In this document: piece after piece, positions 33,119 through 40,942 of the stretch | How the letters are laid out: every line of letters starts with the position of its first letter | Numbering within the stretch: the first letter of the stretch is position 1 | From: Hydrogenophilaceae bacterium | GTDB taxonomy: Bacteria > Pseudomonadota > Alphaproteobacteria > Caulobacterales > Aquidulcibacteraceae | Direction of reading: 5' to 3' | Assembly: GCA_013389015.1 (NCBI GenBank) | Contig: JACAEE010000055.1 | Span: 1-50,251 of the forward strand | Length of the DNA: 50,251 bases | Translations under genes and position numbers: made by a program | Notes under the pieces: model-generated | Told to the model about the DNA's origin: nothing | Databases searched by the model: none | The model's input: the letters and a program-made list of their open reading frames with translations, nothing else

Positions 33119-34065
33119 CGATGCGCCTCTTCATTCACCCACCAGCTATCGAGCGGTAGGCCGAGTTCTATGATCTGAGCGGGCGGCATCTTGCGCGGCA
33201 GGGACGATTCGATGACGCCGCGACCCATTCTGCCTTCGCATTCGAAGGCGCCGATCGCGTGGGTCACCAGCTTCCCGTGGCCCATGGGCTGCGTGCTCGA
33301 ATCGCCGACGCTGCGGCCCGTGAGGCGATAGACGCGGCCCTCCTGCGTCGTCAGCCGCGCATCGCACCCCGCGGGCGTGAACCAGTCGTCGCGAAACGAG
33401 TAGCCCATGTCGACCGGAGCGACGAGTGTGGTGAAACGCCCGCCATCGCGCACATAACCGAGCATATGCGGCCCATCGTCGGTGAGGATCGGCATCGCCA
33501 TGATGTAAAATTCCTCATCAAAGACGGCGACGACGAAGCGCGAAGCCGGCACGTGCTGGCGGCGCACGCCCCAGGAATGATCGGCGAAGCCGCAGGCGTC
33601 GATCGCGAAGGGCTCGCCGCGCCAGCGGCCCGCGCCTGTCATGCGGCCGAGCCCATTGTAGTGGCCGCGCGCGAGCGAAACGCCGCCCGCGGCGAGCGTC
33701 ATCGTGCGCGGCTCATGGAACGCGCGCCAGGTGAGATCCATTTCGAGATCGGGCCCCGCGAAGCGGATGCGCTGGCTGTGCAGAGGCTCGATCGTCTCGA
33801 TCGCGAAGCCGGCCAATTCTGTGTCGAGCAGATCGCCGGCGGGAAGCGGCAGATCGGTCAGCAAGCGCCTATCGGCCTTGCGTCCGTTGACGACAGCGAA
33901 CGCGTAGATGTTGGCGACGCCGCGATTGGGGTGCATCCCGAAGCGCAGCTCGCCGCCCATGCCGGCGTCCGGGTCGCCCCACATGAAGACGACGCTTTCC
34001 TGAAACCAGGAATCGTTGGTGGGCTGATGGTTGCGATTGTCGGAGGCGGAGAGCGTGAGGTCCAT
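33115..34065 (-). CDS. DHSWG-motif protein, possibly lipocalin/CrtC-like (DUF7064-like)
   Basis: The 316-residue relative of the protein at 30126-31058 has ADHSWGVR at 161-168 and GHYNGLGRMTG just before it, matching the spacing in its paralogue (SHYESMGR, then WHDHSWG). It is predicted soluble and beta-rich. It overlaps kinase B by 4 nt and follows the MFS gene by 23 nt. Paired occurrence of kinase and DHSWG genes twice in one operon suggests they act in sequence. Enzymatic activity is unknown. Confidence 0.6.
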   Translation of the reverse strand: MDLTLSASDNRNHQPTNDSWFQESVVFMWGDPDAGMGGELRFGMHPNRGVANIYAFAVVNGRKADRRLLTDLPLPAGDLLDTELAGFAIETIEPLHSQRIRFAGPDLEMDLTWRAFHEPRTMTLAAGGVSLARGHYNGLGRMTGAGRWRGEPFAIDACGFADHSWGVRRQHVPASRFVVAVFDEEFYIMAMPILTDDGPHMLGYVRDGGRFTTLVAPVDMGYSFRDDWFTPAGCDARLTTQEGRVYRLTGRSVGDSSTQPMGHGKLVTHAIGAFECEGRMGRGVIESSLPRKMPPAQIIELGLPLDSWWVNEEAHR

Positions 34066-34088
34066 CGCTGTTTGCTCTTCGTGTTGTC

Positions 34089-35426
34089 TCAAACCCGCCC
34101 GAGCTGGTCGTCGACCGCCTGACGCATGAAGCGCGCGCCGAACCAGAGCATCGGCAGCGCGATCACGATGGACGCCGTCGTCACCAGGCCAAGCGCGGCG
34201 CCCAGCTTGGATTCGTCGCGGAACACGAACTCGGCGATCGCGCCGATGAGCACCGGCCCGATGATGGCGCCGGTGATGTTGACGAACGACACCAGCGCCC
34301 CCGACAAGCGGGCGCGGAAAGCTGTCGGCGTAGTGATCTGTAGCCCGGCGACGGCGACGCCGAAGATCGAGTTCATCACCGTCATGATCACGCCGATGCC
34401 GAGCCAGAAATAGAACGGATCGGCGATGAAGAAGCCGGCGCAGGCGAACGGGCCCCCGATCGCCAGCATCCAGAAATAGGCCCGCATGTGCGCGTCGCGC
34501 ATGCCGCGCTTGAACAGCCAGTCGATGACCATGCTGACCAGGAAGCTCCCGGCGATCGGGCACGCGATGGCGACGATCCCGAACGTCAGCCCCACTTCGC
34601 TCGGCGCAAGGCCGAATGCGCGCTCCATGTATTGCGGCGCCCAGACGAGGGTGCTGGAGACCACGAGGTTCGAAAGGCCGAACCCGACGAAATGGCAGAT
34701 GAGGAACCAGCGGCGCTTGCGCAGGAAGGCGCCGAACGGCTCTTCGGCGGCGGCGCTGGCGCCCGCCTTCCTGCGTGCGCCCTCCGGCAGCATCAGCGCG
34801 AGCGGCGCAAGCGCAAGCCCCGGCAGCGCCATCAGGATGAAGATGATTTGCCACGGCGCCAGGCCGTCGAGGAATGGAACTCCGCCCACCCCGCCGGCGC
34901 GGGTGATCTGATCAAGCGCGAGGCCTCCCAGGATCATGGACAACCCGATGCCGAGCGTGGCGCCCCAATTGTAAACGGTCACCGCGAGAGACAGGCGCTC
35001 GCGCGGGACATTCTCGGCGATGATCGCATGCGCCGCCGGCGAGAGCGCAGCTTCGCCCGCGCCGACGAGCGCGCGGAACACAAAGAGGGCAGCGAAGGAT
35101 CCCGCGAAGCCGCACGCCGCGGTGGCGACCATCCACGTAACGAGACCGATGACGATCGTCTTGGGGCGGGACCACGTGTCCGCCAGATAGCCGAACGGAA
35201 CGCCGAACAGGATGTAGCTGACCGCGAACGCGGGCCCCAGCAACAGGCTGAATTGGAAATCGCCGATCTCTAGATCAGACTTTATCGGCGTGCCAAGGAT
35301 GGCGAGGATCTGCCGATCCAGCATCGAGAACGCGAAGCACAGAAACAGGATCGCCATGATCCAGATCGTGCGTGAACTCAGCGCGCGTATCACCGCGGGG
35401 GGCGGACTGGAGGCCGCGACCGTCAC
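34089..35426 (-). CDS. MFS transporter, spinster type
   Basis: The approximately 445-residue inner-membrane carrier has about 12 hydrophobic helices. The first helices carry the spinster-family pattern MLDRQILAIL, then YILFGVPFGYLAD, and the loop DTWSRPKTIV. The GTG start at 35426 is chosen because it lies 4 nt after the kinase C stop and before the first helix. No strong ribosome binding site is visible, fitting coupled translation. It probably moves the substrate or an intermediate across the inner membrane, partnering the TonB receptor upstream in the same direction. Confidence 0.88.
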   Translation of the reverse strand: MTVAASSPPPAVIRALSSRTIWIMAILFLCFAFSMLDRQILAILGTPIKSDLEIGDFQFSLLLGPAFAVSYILFGVPFGYLADTWSRPKTIVIGLVTWMVATAACGFAGSFAALFVFRALVGAGEAALSPAAHAIIAENVPRERLSLAVTVYNWGATLGIGLSMILGGLALDQITRAGGVGGVPFLDGLAPWQIIFILMALPGLALAPLALMLPEGARRKAGASAAAEEPFGAFLRKRRWFLICHFVGFGLSNLVVSSTLVWAPQYMERAFGLAPSEVGLTFGIVAIACPIAGSFLVSMVIDWLFKRGMRDAHMRAYFWMLAIGGPFACAGFFIADPFYFWLGIGVIMTVMNSIFGVAVAGLQITTPTAFRARLSGALVSFVNITGAIIGPVLIGAIAEFVFRDESKLGAALGLVTTASIVIALPMLWFGARFMRQAVDDQLGRV

Positions 35427-35430
35427 AGCG

Positions 35431-36519
35431 TCACGCCGCGCGCATGCGCGCGGTGGGCCCGTCGCGCACGGCGCCGATCGCGTCGAGGTCCAGCACGGCG
35501 GCTGCGCAGCGCTCGGCGATCGCGGCGCAATTCTCCTCGCTCTGCATTTCCGGCTTGCAGCACACCCAGCCGACACCATGGAAGGCGTAAGCGCGGTAGA
35601 GTTCGAAGGCGTCAGCGAAATCCGGGGCCGCCACGTCCCTGGCTTTCAACTCCGAAAGATAGTAGGCGAGGATGTCCTTCTCACACGCGCGGCGGTCCTC
35701 GATGGAGAGCGCAGTGCCGATGAAGTAAGCGAGATCATTGGCCCATGAGTTCGTCGTCACGCATTGCCAATCGAGGAACTCCACCTCGCCGCAGGGCAGG
35801 ACATAGCCCTGGCCCATATGCGCATCGCCGTGGCTCAGGCAATAATCGGCGACCGATTCACGCCAATCATGGATGAGGCGTACGTGCGCGTCGCGAAGCA
35901 GATCGCGGTCGCGCAGCTGGGCGGGCAAGACCGAGAAGCGCGGCAGGCCGGACATGAGTCGCCAATTGTCGTCGCTGTAGAGCCAGCCGATGACATTCGA
36001 CTGCACCCACGCGCCGCCGCTCGCCAGCCAGGGATCGGACTTAAGAAACGGATCCTTCCACGACGAGGCATGGATGCGCGCGAGCGTCGCGGCGGCGCGC
36101 CCCGCAAGATCGGTCGAGATCGGCTCAACCGGCTCGAAGAAGCGCGGCGACTTCTCCAGCAGATCGGCCATGATGATGAGCGAATTGCCGGTGTCAGCCT
36201 CGCGCTGCGTGAAATAGCATTGCGGGGATCGTGTGTCCCAGCGGCCGGCGAGATTGGCGTAGTAATAGACCTCGCCAGCATAGACCGTCTCCTGGCCGAT
36301 CTCGTGGCTGTGGTTCTCGAAGCCGGTCTTGATCCAGAAGGTCTTGCGTGTGCGCTGATCGGAGCCGTTGGCGAACGTCGCCTCGATGTGGATCTTGGTG
36401 GCGGTGCCATGGACCACCTCGATGATACGGCTGCCGACGACGTCCCCGTGGCCCGATGACGCCAGCGCATGCGCGAGCCAGGGCGTCGTGATCTCTTCCA
36501 CGCTCGTGGGCAGACGCAT
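35431..36519 (-). CDS. Phosphotransferase (APH/ecdysteroid-kinase-like), kinase C
   Basis: The 362-residue APH-fold protein is related to kinase A (both have WIKTG- or WLKAG-type and YYANL- or FYRDL-type blocks). The catalytic loop reads HGDAHMGQ (230-237): the asparagine that helps bind magnesium (HGDxHxxN) is replaced by Gln237. The second metal residue is Asp250 in FLDWQ. It may still be active, have altered metal use, or be a pseudo-kinase. It is the first gene of the kinase operon and lies 62 bp downstream of the TonB receptor stop, beyond a strong hairpin. Confidence 0.83.
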   Translation of the reverse strand: MRLPTSVEEITTPWLAHALASSGHGDVVGSRIIEVVHGTATKIHIEATFANGSDQRTRKTFWIKTGFENHSHEIGQETVYAGEVYYYANLAGRWDTRSPQCYFTQREADTGNSLIIMADLLEKSPRFFEPVEPISTDLAGRAAATLARIHASSWKDPFLKSDPWLASGGAWVQSNVIGWLYSDDNWRLMSGLPRFSVLPAQLRDRDLLRDAHVRLIHDWRESVADYCLSHGDAHMGQGYVLPCGEVEFLDWQCVTTNSWANDLAYFIGTALSIEDRRACEKDILAYYLSELKARDVAAPDFADAFELYRAYAFHGVGWVCCKPEMQSEENCAAIAERCAAAVLDLDAIGAVRDGPTARMRAA

Positions 36520-36546
36520 CCCATCTCCTCTTTTCGTGCTGGTCGA

Positions 36547-36575
36547 AGCGAGCGCAGGGTGGGCCTGCGCTCGCT
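36547..36575 (-). terminator. Strong hairpin between TonB receptor and kinase operon
   Basis: AGCGAGCGCAGG and CCTGCGCTCGCT form a perfect 12-bp stem around a 5-nt loop, directly after the receptor stop codon on the minus strand. No T-run follows, so it may be a partial terminator or an mRNA-stabilising element that sets receptor expression above that of the downstream operon. Confidence 0.55.
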
Positions 36576-36581
36576 CTGATT

Positions 36582-39074
36582 CTAGAATTCGAACGACAGC
36601 TCCAGATACACTTCCCGCGGACGCTCGATGATCGCGTTCATATCGGGCGTGATGGTCGCGGGATTGCCGACCGAGCCTGTGGGCGCGCCGGCGCCGGTGC
36701 CGGTCATATCGTTGGCGGTGGCGATCACGAGCTCGTCGGTGAGGTTGCGCCCGATGAGCGAGAGCTGCCAGCCGCGATCCGGGTTGAATAAGGCGACCGA
36801 GGCGTCGATGCGGGTGAATGCTTCCTGCACGCCGTCGGGCCGCAAAGTGTCGGTGTAATTGTATTCCGAAGTATAGTTCGCATCGAGCGTCGCGCGGCCC
36901 ATGAGCGAATCGCCCAGCGAGACTTCATAGGCGCCGCCGAGTTGGGCGGACCATTCCGGCGCCTTCGGCGGCGTGCGGCCGGCGAAATCTTGGCTGTTGA
37001 AACGCCCTGTCGCCGGATTGAAGTCGCGGTTGCAGCCCGTCGCCTCGACCTGGCCCGCCCAGCACTGGCCGAAGAAGTTGTCGTACTGGGCGTCGTTGTA
37101 GGCCACGGCGCCATGCAGGCTGAATCCGTCGGCGCCATTCGGGAACCAGTTGAAATCAACTTCGGCGCCGGTGGTCTGCAATTCGCCAGCGTTGGAGACG
37201 ACTTGGCCCGAGGTGACGGGGTTGTAGAACTGAACCTGAAGATCCTCGTAGGTGTAGTCGTAGATCGTGGCGTTGAGGCGCAGGCTGGCGGCGAACAAAG
37301 TCGAGCGAACGCCCGCCTCCCAGCCGCTTGCGGTCTCGCTGCCAAACTGGCCGGCGGCGAACTGCGTGCTGGCGAGAATGGTCTGGCTAAGATTGTAGCC
37401 GCCGGTCTTGTAGCCTTCCTTGTAGCCGACGTACCAGGAGACATCCCGGTTCGGGCGCCAGCTCAGCGTCACTTGCGGCGAGATGTTCTCGTCCTCGAAA
37501 CTGTCCTCGAAGCGCCTGCCGGGCGGAAAGACGCCGGCGAGCGCGGAGTGGGCAGGCAGCGAGAGCTGGAAGGAATCACGCTCGTCGCGGCTCCAGCGCG
37601 CACCTCCGGAAAGTTCGAGCGTGGGCAGGATGTCCCACACCCCCTCGGCGAACACAGAAAGCGTCGTCGCGTCAAAGCCGTTGTCGCGGTTGAAGGTGTT
37701 GTAGGTCTGGTTCACCGGATCGAAGCCGACGGAGCTGATGTAGACGTCGGTGTTAAAGATGAACTCGGAGTCTGAATAATAGAGCCCCGCCATGAAGTTC
37801 AGCGGGCCGCTCAGATCCGACTGCAGGCGGAGTTCCTGACTGAACTGGTCATAATCGGCGAGTTGGGTGACGCCGTTGGTGCGGGTGGCGCCGAGGAAAT
37901 CGTTTAGATCCTCCTGCTTGAACTGATAATACCCCGTGATCGAGTGCAGCTCGACCGCGCCCATGTCGTAGCGGCCGTTCACGATGGCGAACGAGCTGCT
38001 GAGATCAGTGTAGGGCACGCCGTCGCGGACATAACGCCAGGCCGGCAAAACCACTTGCGCCGGCATCACCGAGTGCGGGGAGCGCCCATCGATCGCGCAA
38101 TCGGCGTAGGGGTCCGACACGAGCGGCGCGGCAGCTGATTGTTGCGAGGGGCGCGGCGTGGTTCGGCCAGAGCCGCAGACGCGTTCGTAGAGGTTGCCGG
38201 CGCCGTCATCGCTGTAATCGGTTAGGCCGGCTTTCAAGATGAGGCTGAAGGCGTCGGTGGGGTGATAGTCGAGCGTCAAGCGGGCGCTGAGCGATTCGTT
38301 GGCGCCGCGGCGCGGCCCCGTCGATTGGCGCAGCAGGCCGTCGAAATCAGCGCCGGGCCCCGCGGTGTTGGTGAACGCGCCTTCTGAATTGCTGCCGCGG
38401 AATGCGAGCCGCGCGCCGACCGTATCGGAAAGCGGTCCGGAGATGACTCCTTCGGCATAGGTCTCATCAGCCTCGAAGCCGAAGCCGAATCGGCCTGACG
38501 CCTCGAACTCATCGCTTGGGCCGTTGGTGGTGACGCTGACGAGGCCCCCGGTGGTGTTGCGGCCGAAATAGAGCGCCTGGGGGCCCTTCAGGACTTCGAC
38601 GCTCGAGATATCGTACTGGCTGAACAGGATCTCACGGCCGCGGCTCATGGCGAGGCCATCGAGATTGAACGAGACGGATTGATCGAAACCCGCGCTGAGC
38701 GAGGAAGAACCGACGCCGCGCAAGAAGATCGATGAGGACGATCCCGTCACCTGACGCCCGACGACCATGCTCGGCACGAAGGAGGTGATGTCGCCAATAC
38801 TGGTGACGTTGTAGCCTTCGAGCTGTTCGCCGCTCAGCGCCGTGATGGCGACCGGCACATCCTGTAAGCGCTCTTCGCGGCGGCGTGCCGTCACGACGAT
38901 CTCGTCGCTTTGCGAATCCTCCGCCTGCGCTTCCTCAGCTTGCGCGTCCTGCGCGAGAGCGACGCTCGGCGCACCGGCCGCGCCGAACGCTGCGCCGGCA
39001 GCGCAGAGCACCATCGTCGAGAGACCAGACAGCCGCCGCCGCCCCGCACGCACATCTTTCCCGTGGGCCCGCAT
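36582..39074 (-). CDS. TonB-dependent outer-membrane receptor
   Basis: The 830-residue protein has a signal peptide ending SVALA before QDAQAEE, an acidic linker, the TonB-box-like DEIVVTARRREERLQDVP, a plug with VLKGPQALYFGRNTTGG, and a barrel ending in the aromatic YLELSFEF expected for BAM-dependent insertion. GGGAGG lies 5 nt before ATG 39074. A perfect CTAAT-GTC-ATTAG palindrome lies 88 bp upstream. It probably imports the growth substrate of the pathway; its relationship to the first receptor is that of the family only. Confidence 0.94.
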   Translation of the reverse strand: MRAHGKDVRAGRRRLSGLSTMVLCAAGAAFGAAGAPSVALAQDAQAEEAQAEDSQSDEIVVTARRREERLQDVPVAITALSGEQLEGYNVTSIGDITSFVPSMVVGRQVTGSSSSIFLRGVGSSSLSAGFDQSVSFNLDGLAMSRGREILFSQYDISSVEVLKGPQALYFGRNTTGGLVSVTTNGPSDEFEASGRFGFGFEADETYAEGVISGPLSDTVGARLAFRGSNSEGAFTNTAGPGADFDGLLRQSTGPRRGANESLSARLTLDYHPTDAFSLILKAGLTDYSDDGAGNLYERVCGSGRTTPRPSQQSAAAPLVSDPYADCAIDGRSPHSVMPAQVVLPAWRYVRDGVPYTDLSSSFAIVNGRYDMGAVELHSITGYYQFKQEDLNDFLGATRTNGVTQLADYDQFSQELRLQSDLSGPLNFMAGLYYSDSEFIFNTDVYISSVGFDPVNQTYNTFNRDNGFDATTLSVFAEGVWDILPTLELSGGARWSRDERDSFQLSLPAHSALAGVFPPGRRFEDSFEDENISPQVTLSWRPNRDVSWYVGYKEGYKTGGYNLSQTILASTQFAAGQFGSETASGWEAGVRSTLFAASLRLNATIYDYTYEDLQVQFYNPVTSGQVVSNAGELQTTGAEVDFNWFPNGADGFSLHGAVAYNDAQYDNFFGQCWAGQVEATGCNRDFNPATGRFNSQDFAGRTPPKAPEWSAQLGGAYEVSLGDSLMGRATLDANYTSEYNYTDTLRPDGVQEAFTRIDASVALFNPDRGWQLSLIGRNLTDELVIATANDMTGTGAGAPTGSVGNPATITPDMNAIIERPREVYLELSFEF

Positions 39075-39161
39075 TGCTTCCTCCCCGTAGTTCGCGAGCC
39101 CGCTACAACTGCGAAGCGACCCTCGCTTGACTGACCGCCGTGTTGTGATTATCCGATCACT

Positions 39162-39174
39162 CTAATGTCATTAG
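39162..39174. promoter_or_regulatory. Perfect CTAAT-N3-ATTAG palindrome between divergent operons
   Basis: CTAAT-GTC-ATTAG, followed by GTTT, lies 88 bp from the TonB receptor start and about 150 bp from the DUF35 gene on the other strand. A second half-site, ATTAG at 39183-39187, follows a few bases later, so tandem binding is possible. Confidence 0.6.
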
Positions 39175-39248
39175 GTTTGCACATTAGATTTAGCGCGCGC
39201 CCGCGTCAACGGGGTAATGCGCAATACGCGAAGTGAGCTTTTCGGCGC

Positions 39249-39268
39249 TGCGCCGTTTGTGCGGCGCA
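39249..39268. repeat. GC-rich inverted repeat upstream of DUF35 gene
   Basis: TGCGCCG and CGGCGCA form a perfect 7-bp stem around TTTGTG. It lies 22 bp before the GTGCG-type operator. It could be an additional regulator site or a 5' UTR hairpin. Confidence 0.35.
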
Positions 39269-39290
39269 AGAGCAGGCGACATCATAGAGC

Positions 39291-39305
39291 GTGCGCATAG
39301 CGCAC
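39291..39305. promoter_or_regulatory. Candidate IclR-type operator next to ribosome binding site
   Basis: GTGCGCATAGCGCAC is a perfect palindrome (GTGCGC-ATA-GCGCAC) sharing the GTGCG-N5-CGCAC frame of the sites at 10159 and 19876. It ends 5 bp before the GGAGG of the DUF35 gene, so bound protein would block transcription very early. Confidence 0.5.
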
Positions 39306-39320
39306 GATCGGGAGGTGAAA

Positions 39321-39743
39321 GTGGCCCAACGCGAGCGGATCGTCGGCGGAATCGGCGCGGACGAAGAATATTGGAACGGGCTCGAGCGCGGCGTGTTTCA
39401 GCTGCCGCGCTGCACCGGCTGCAAGAAATGGATGTGGCCGGCGCATTTCCGCTGCGGCGCGTGCGGAACCTGGGATCTCGCATGGGAAGAGGTGAAGCCG
39501 GAGGGCGTCGTCTATTCGTGGACGCGCACCTGGTATCCGTTCGACCGCACGCGCGAGCGCAGCGAGGACGTGCCCTATGTCGTTGTGCTCGCGGAGATTC
39601 CCCACGCGGGCGGCGCACGCGTGATGGGCGTGCTCTCAGGGCCTGAGGATAAGCTCAAGATCGGCGCTGCGGTGAGGGGGCGCATACTCGCGCCGAGTCC
39701 TAAATCGAAAGGCTACCCATCGATCACCTGGGAACTGGCCTGA
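39321..39743 (+). CDS. DUF35 Zn-ribbon/OB-fold protein
   Basis: The 140-residue protein has a rubredoxin-like zinc ribbon (Cys31, Cys34, Cys45, Cys48) followed by an OB-fold that begins with KPEGVVYSWTR. DUF35 proteins are obligate partners of thiolase-fold enzymes: ChsH2 DUF35 with the Ltp2 aldolase, and archaeal thiolase/HMG-CoA synthase complexes. The next gene, 17 nt downstream, is such an enzyme. The start is GTG 39321 with GGAGG 5 nt upstream; an earlier in-frame GTG at 39291 lies inside the operator and lacks a ribosome binding site. Confidence 0.9.
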   Translation: MAQRERIVGGIGADEEYWNGLERGVFQLPRCTGCKKWMWPAHFRCGACGTWDLAWEEVKPEGVVYSWTRTWYPFDRTRERSEDVPYVVVLAEIPHAGGARVMGVLSGPEDKLKIGAAVRGRILAPSPKSKGYPSITWELA

Positions 39744-39760
39744 CGCTGTGGGAGGCTTTC

Positions 39761-40924
39761 ATGAACGTATTTCGCGGCGCCACGGCGATCGTCGGCATCG
39801 GGCAGACGCCATACTACAAGCGCGGAACTTCGCCTGACCCCGAACTGAAGCTCGCACTGCGCGCGATCGTGGCGGCATGCGCGGACGCGGGCATCGCGCC
39901 GCAGGATGTCGATGGATTCGTGTCCTACGGGTCCGAGCGCAATGATGGGCAGAAGCTCATGTGGGGCCTCGGCACCAAGGAGCTCAAGTTCGGTGCGCTC
40001 GTGTGGACGCACGGCGGCGGCATCCCTGGCGCGCTCGGACTGGCCGCCAGCGCCATCATCGCGGGACACGCCGAGATCGTGGTCGTCTATCGCGCGATGG
40101 CGGAGGGGAGCAACGAACGCCTGCGCGTGGCGGTGGCGCAAAACGACACTGCTGCGCAATACCTCGTCAACGGCATGGACGGGCCCGCGCAAATCTGCGC
40201 GATGCGCTCGCAACGCATGATCGAGTATGACGGCGTGCCGCGCTCCTGCCTGCGCGACATGGCCAAGGCCGCCTATTTTCACGCGAAACGCAATCCGAAC
40301 GCCTATGGGCGCACCGTCGATCTCGACGACCAGACCTATGAAGCGTCGCGGTATATCTCGGAGCCGTACCGTCTATTCGATTGTTCGCGCGAGAATGACG
40401 CGAGCGCTGCGGTGATACTGGTGTCGGCGGAGCGCGCCAAAGATCTCGCGAAGAAGCCGGCTTATGTCCTCTCGGCGCCGATCGGGGCGCCGCACGGGTG
40501 GGGCGCGGCGGAGGAGAACATGATCGACTACACGTCTGGCGGCTTCAAGTCGGTGGCAAAGCGCCTTTGGGCGCAATCGGGGTACGGCCCGAAGGACGTC
40601 GATGTCGCGCAGATCTACGAGAACATGACCGGCATGGGAGTGGCCGCGATCATCGATCATGGATTCTGCACGCCCGAGACCGCGGGCGACTTCATCCGTT
40701 ACGAGAATCTCATCGTGCCGGGCGGGACGTTTCCGGTCAACACCTCCGGCGGCAACCTTGCGGACGGCTTCATTCACGGCATGGGGCTGGTCAATGAAGC
40801 GGTGCGCCAGATCCGCGGAGAGTCGCCTAATCAGGTCGCCGATGCGCAGCTTTCCTTGGTGACGGGCGGTCCCGGCGACATGGTGGTCTCAACCGCGCTC
40901 CTCGGCAGCGCGGCGACGCTCTGA
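39761..40924 (+). CDS. Thiolase-fold protein of the SCP-x/Ltp2 type, no catalytic Cys
   Basis: The 387-residue protein is near-collinear with the product of 10249-11412 from IVGIGQTPYYKRG through to the C-terminal VTGGPGD. The nucleophile region is again HGGGIPG (84-90) without cysteine. DVAQIYENMTG and GGNLADGFIHGMG are conserved. With its adjacent DUF35 partner it fits a retro-aldolase splitting a side chain from a ring CoA thioester (inference from Ltp2-ChsH2). The operon continues into an acyl-CoA synthetase after 18 nt. Confidence 0.88.
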   Translation: MNVFRGATAIVGIGQTPYYKRGTSPDPELKLALRAIVAACADAGIAPQDVDGFVSYGSERNDGQKLMWGLGTKELKFGALVWTHGGGIPGALGLAASAIIAGHAEIVVVYRAMAEGSNERLRVAVAQNDTAAQYLVNGMDGPAQICAMRSQRMIEYDGVPRSCLRDMAKAAYFHAKRNPNAYGRTVDLDDQTYEASRYISEPYRLFDCSRENDASAAVILVSAERAKDLAKKPAYVLSAPIGAPHGWGAAEENMIDYTSGGFKSVAKRLWAQSGYGPKDVDVAQIYENMTGMGVAAIIDHGFCTPETAGDFIRYENLIVPGGTFPVNTSGGNLADGFIHGMGLVNEAVRQIRGESPNQVADAQLSLVTGGPGDMVVSTALLGSAATL

Positions 40925-40942
40925 TCGCTGCAAGGACTTTGC

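Noticed and set aside
31060-36519. The three APH-fold kinases as antibiotic-resistance genes
   Set aside because: They sit in a catabolic operon, their motifs resemble CHK/ACAD10-type kinases, and no other resistance genes occur nearby.
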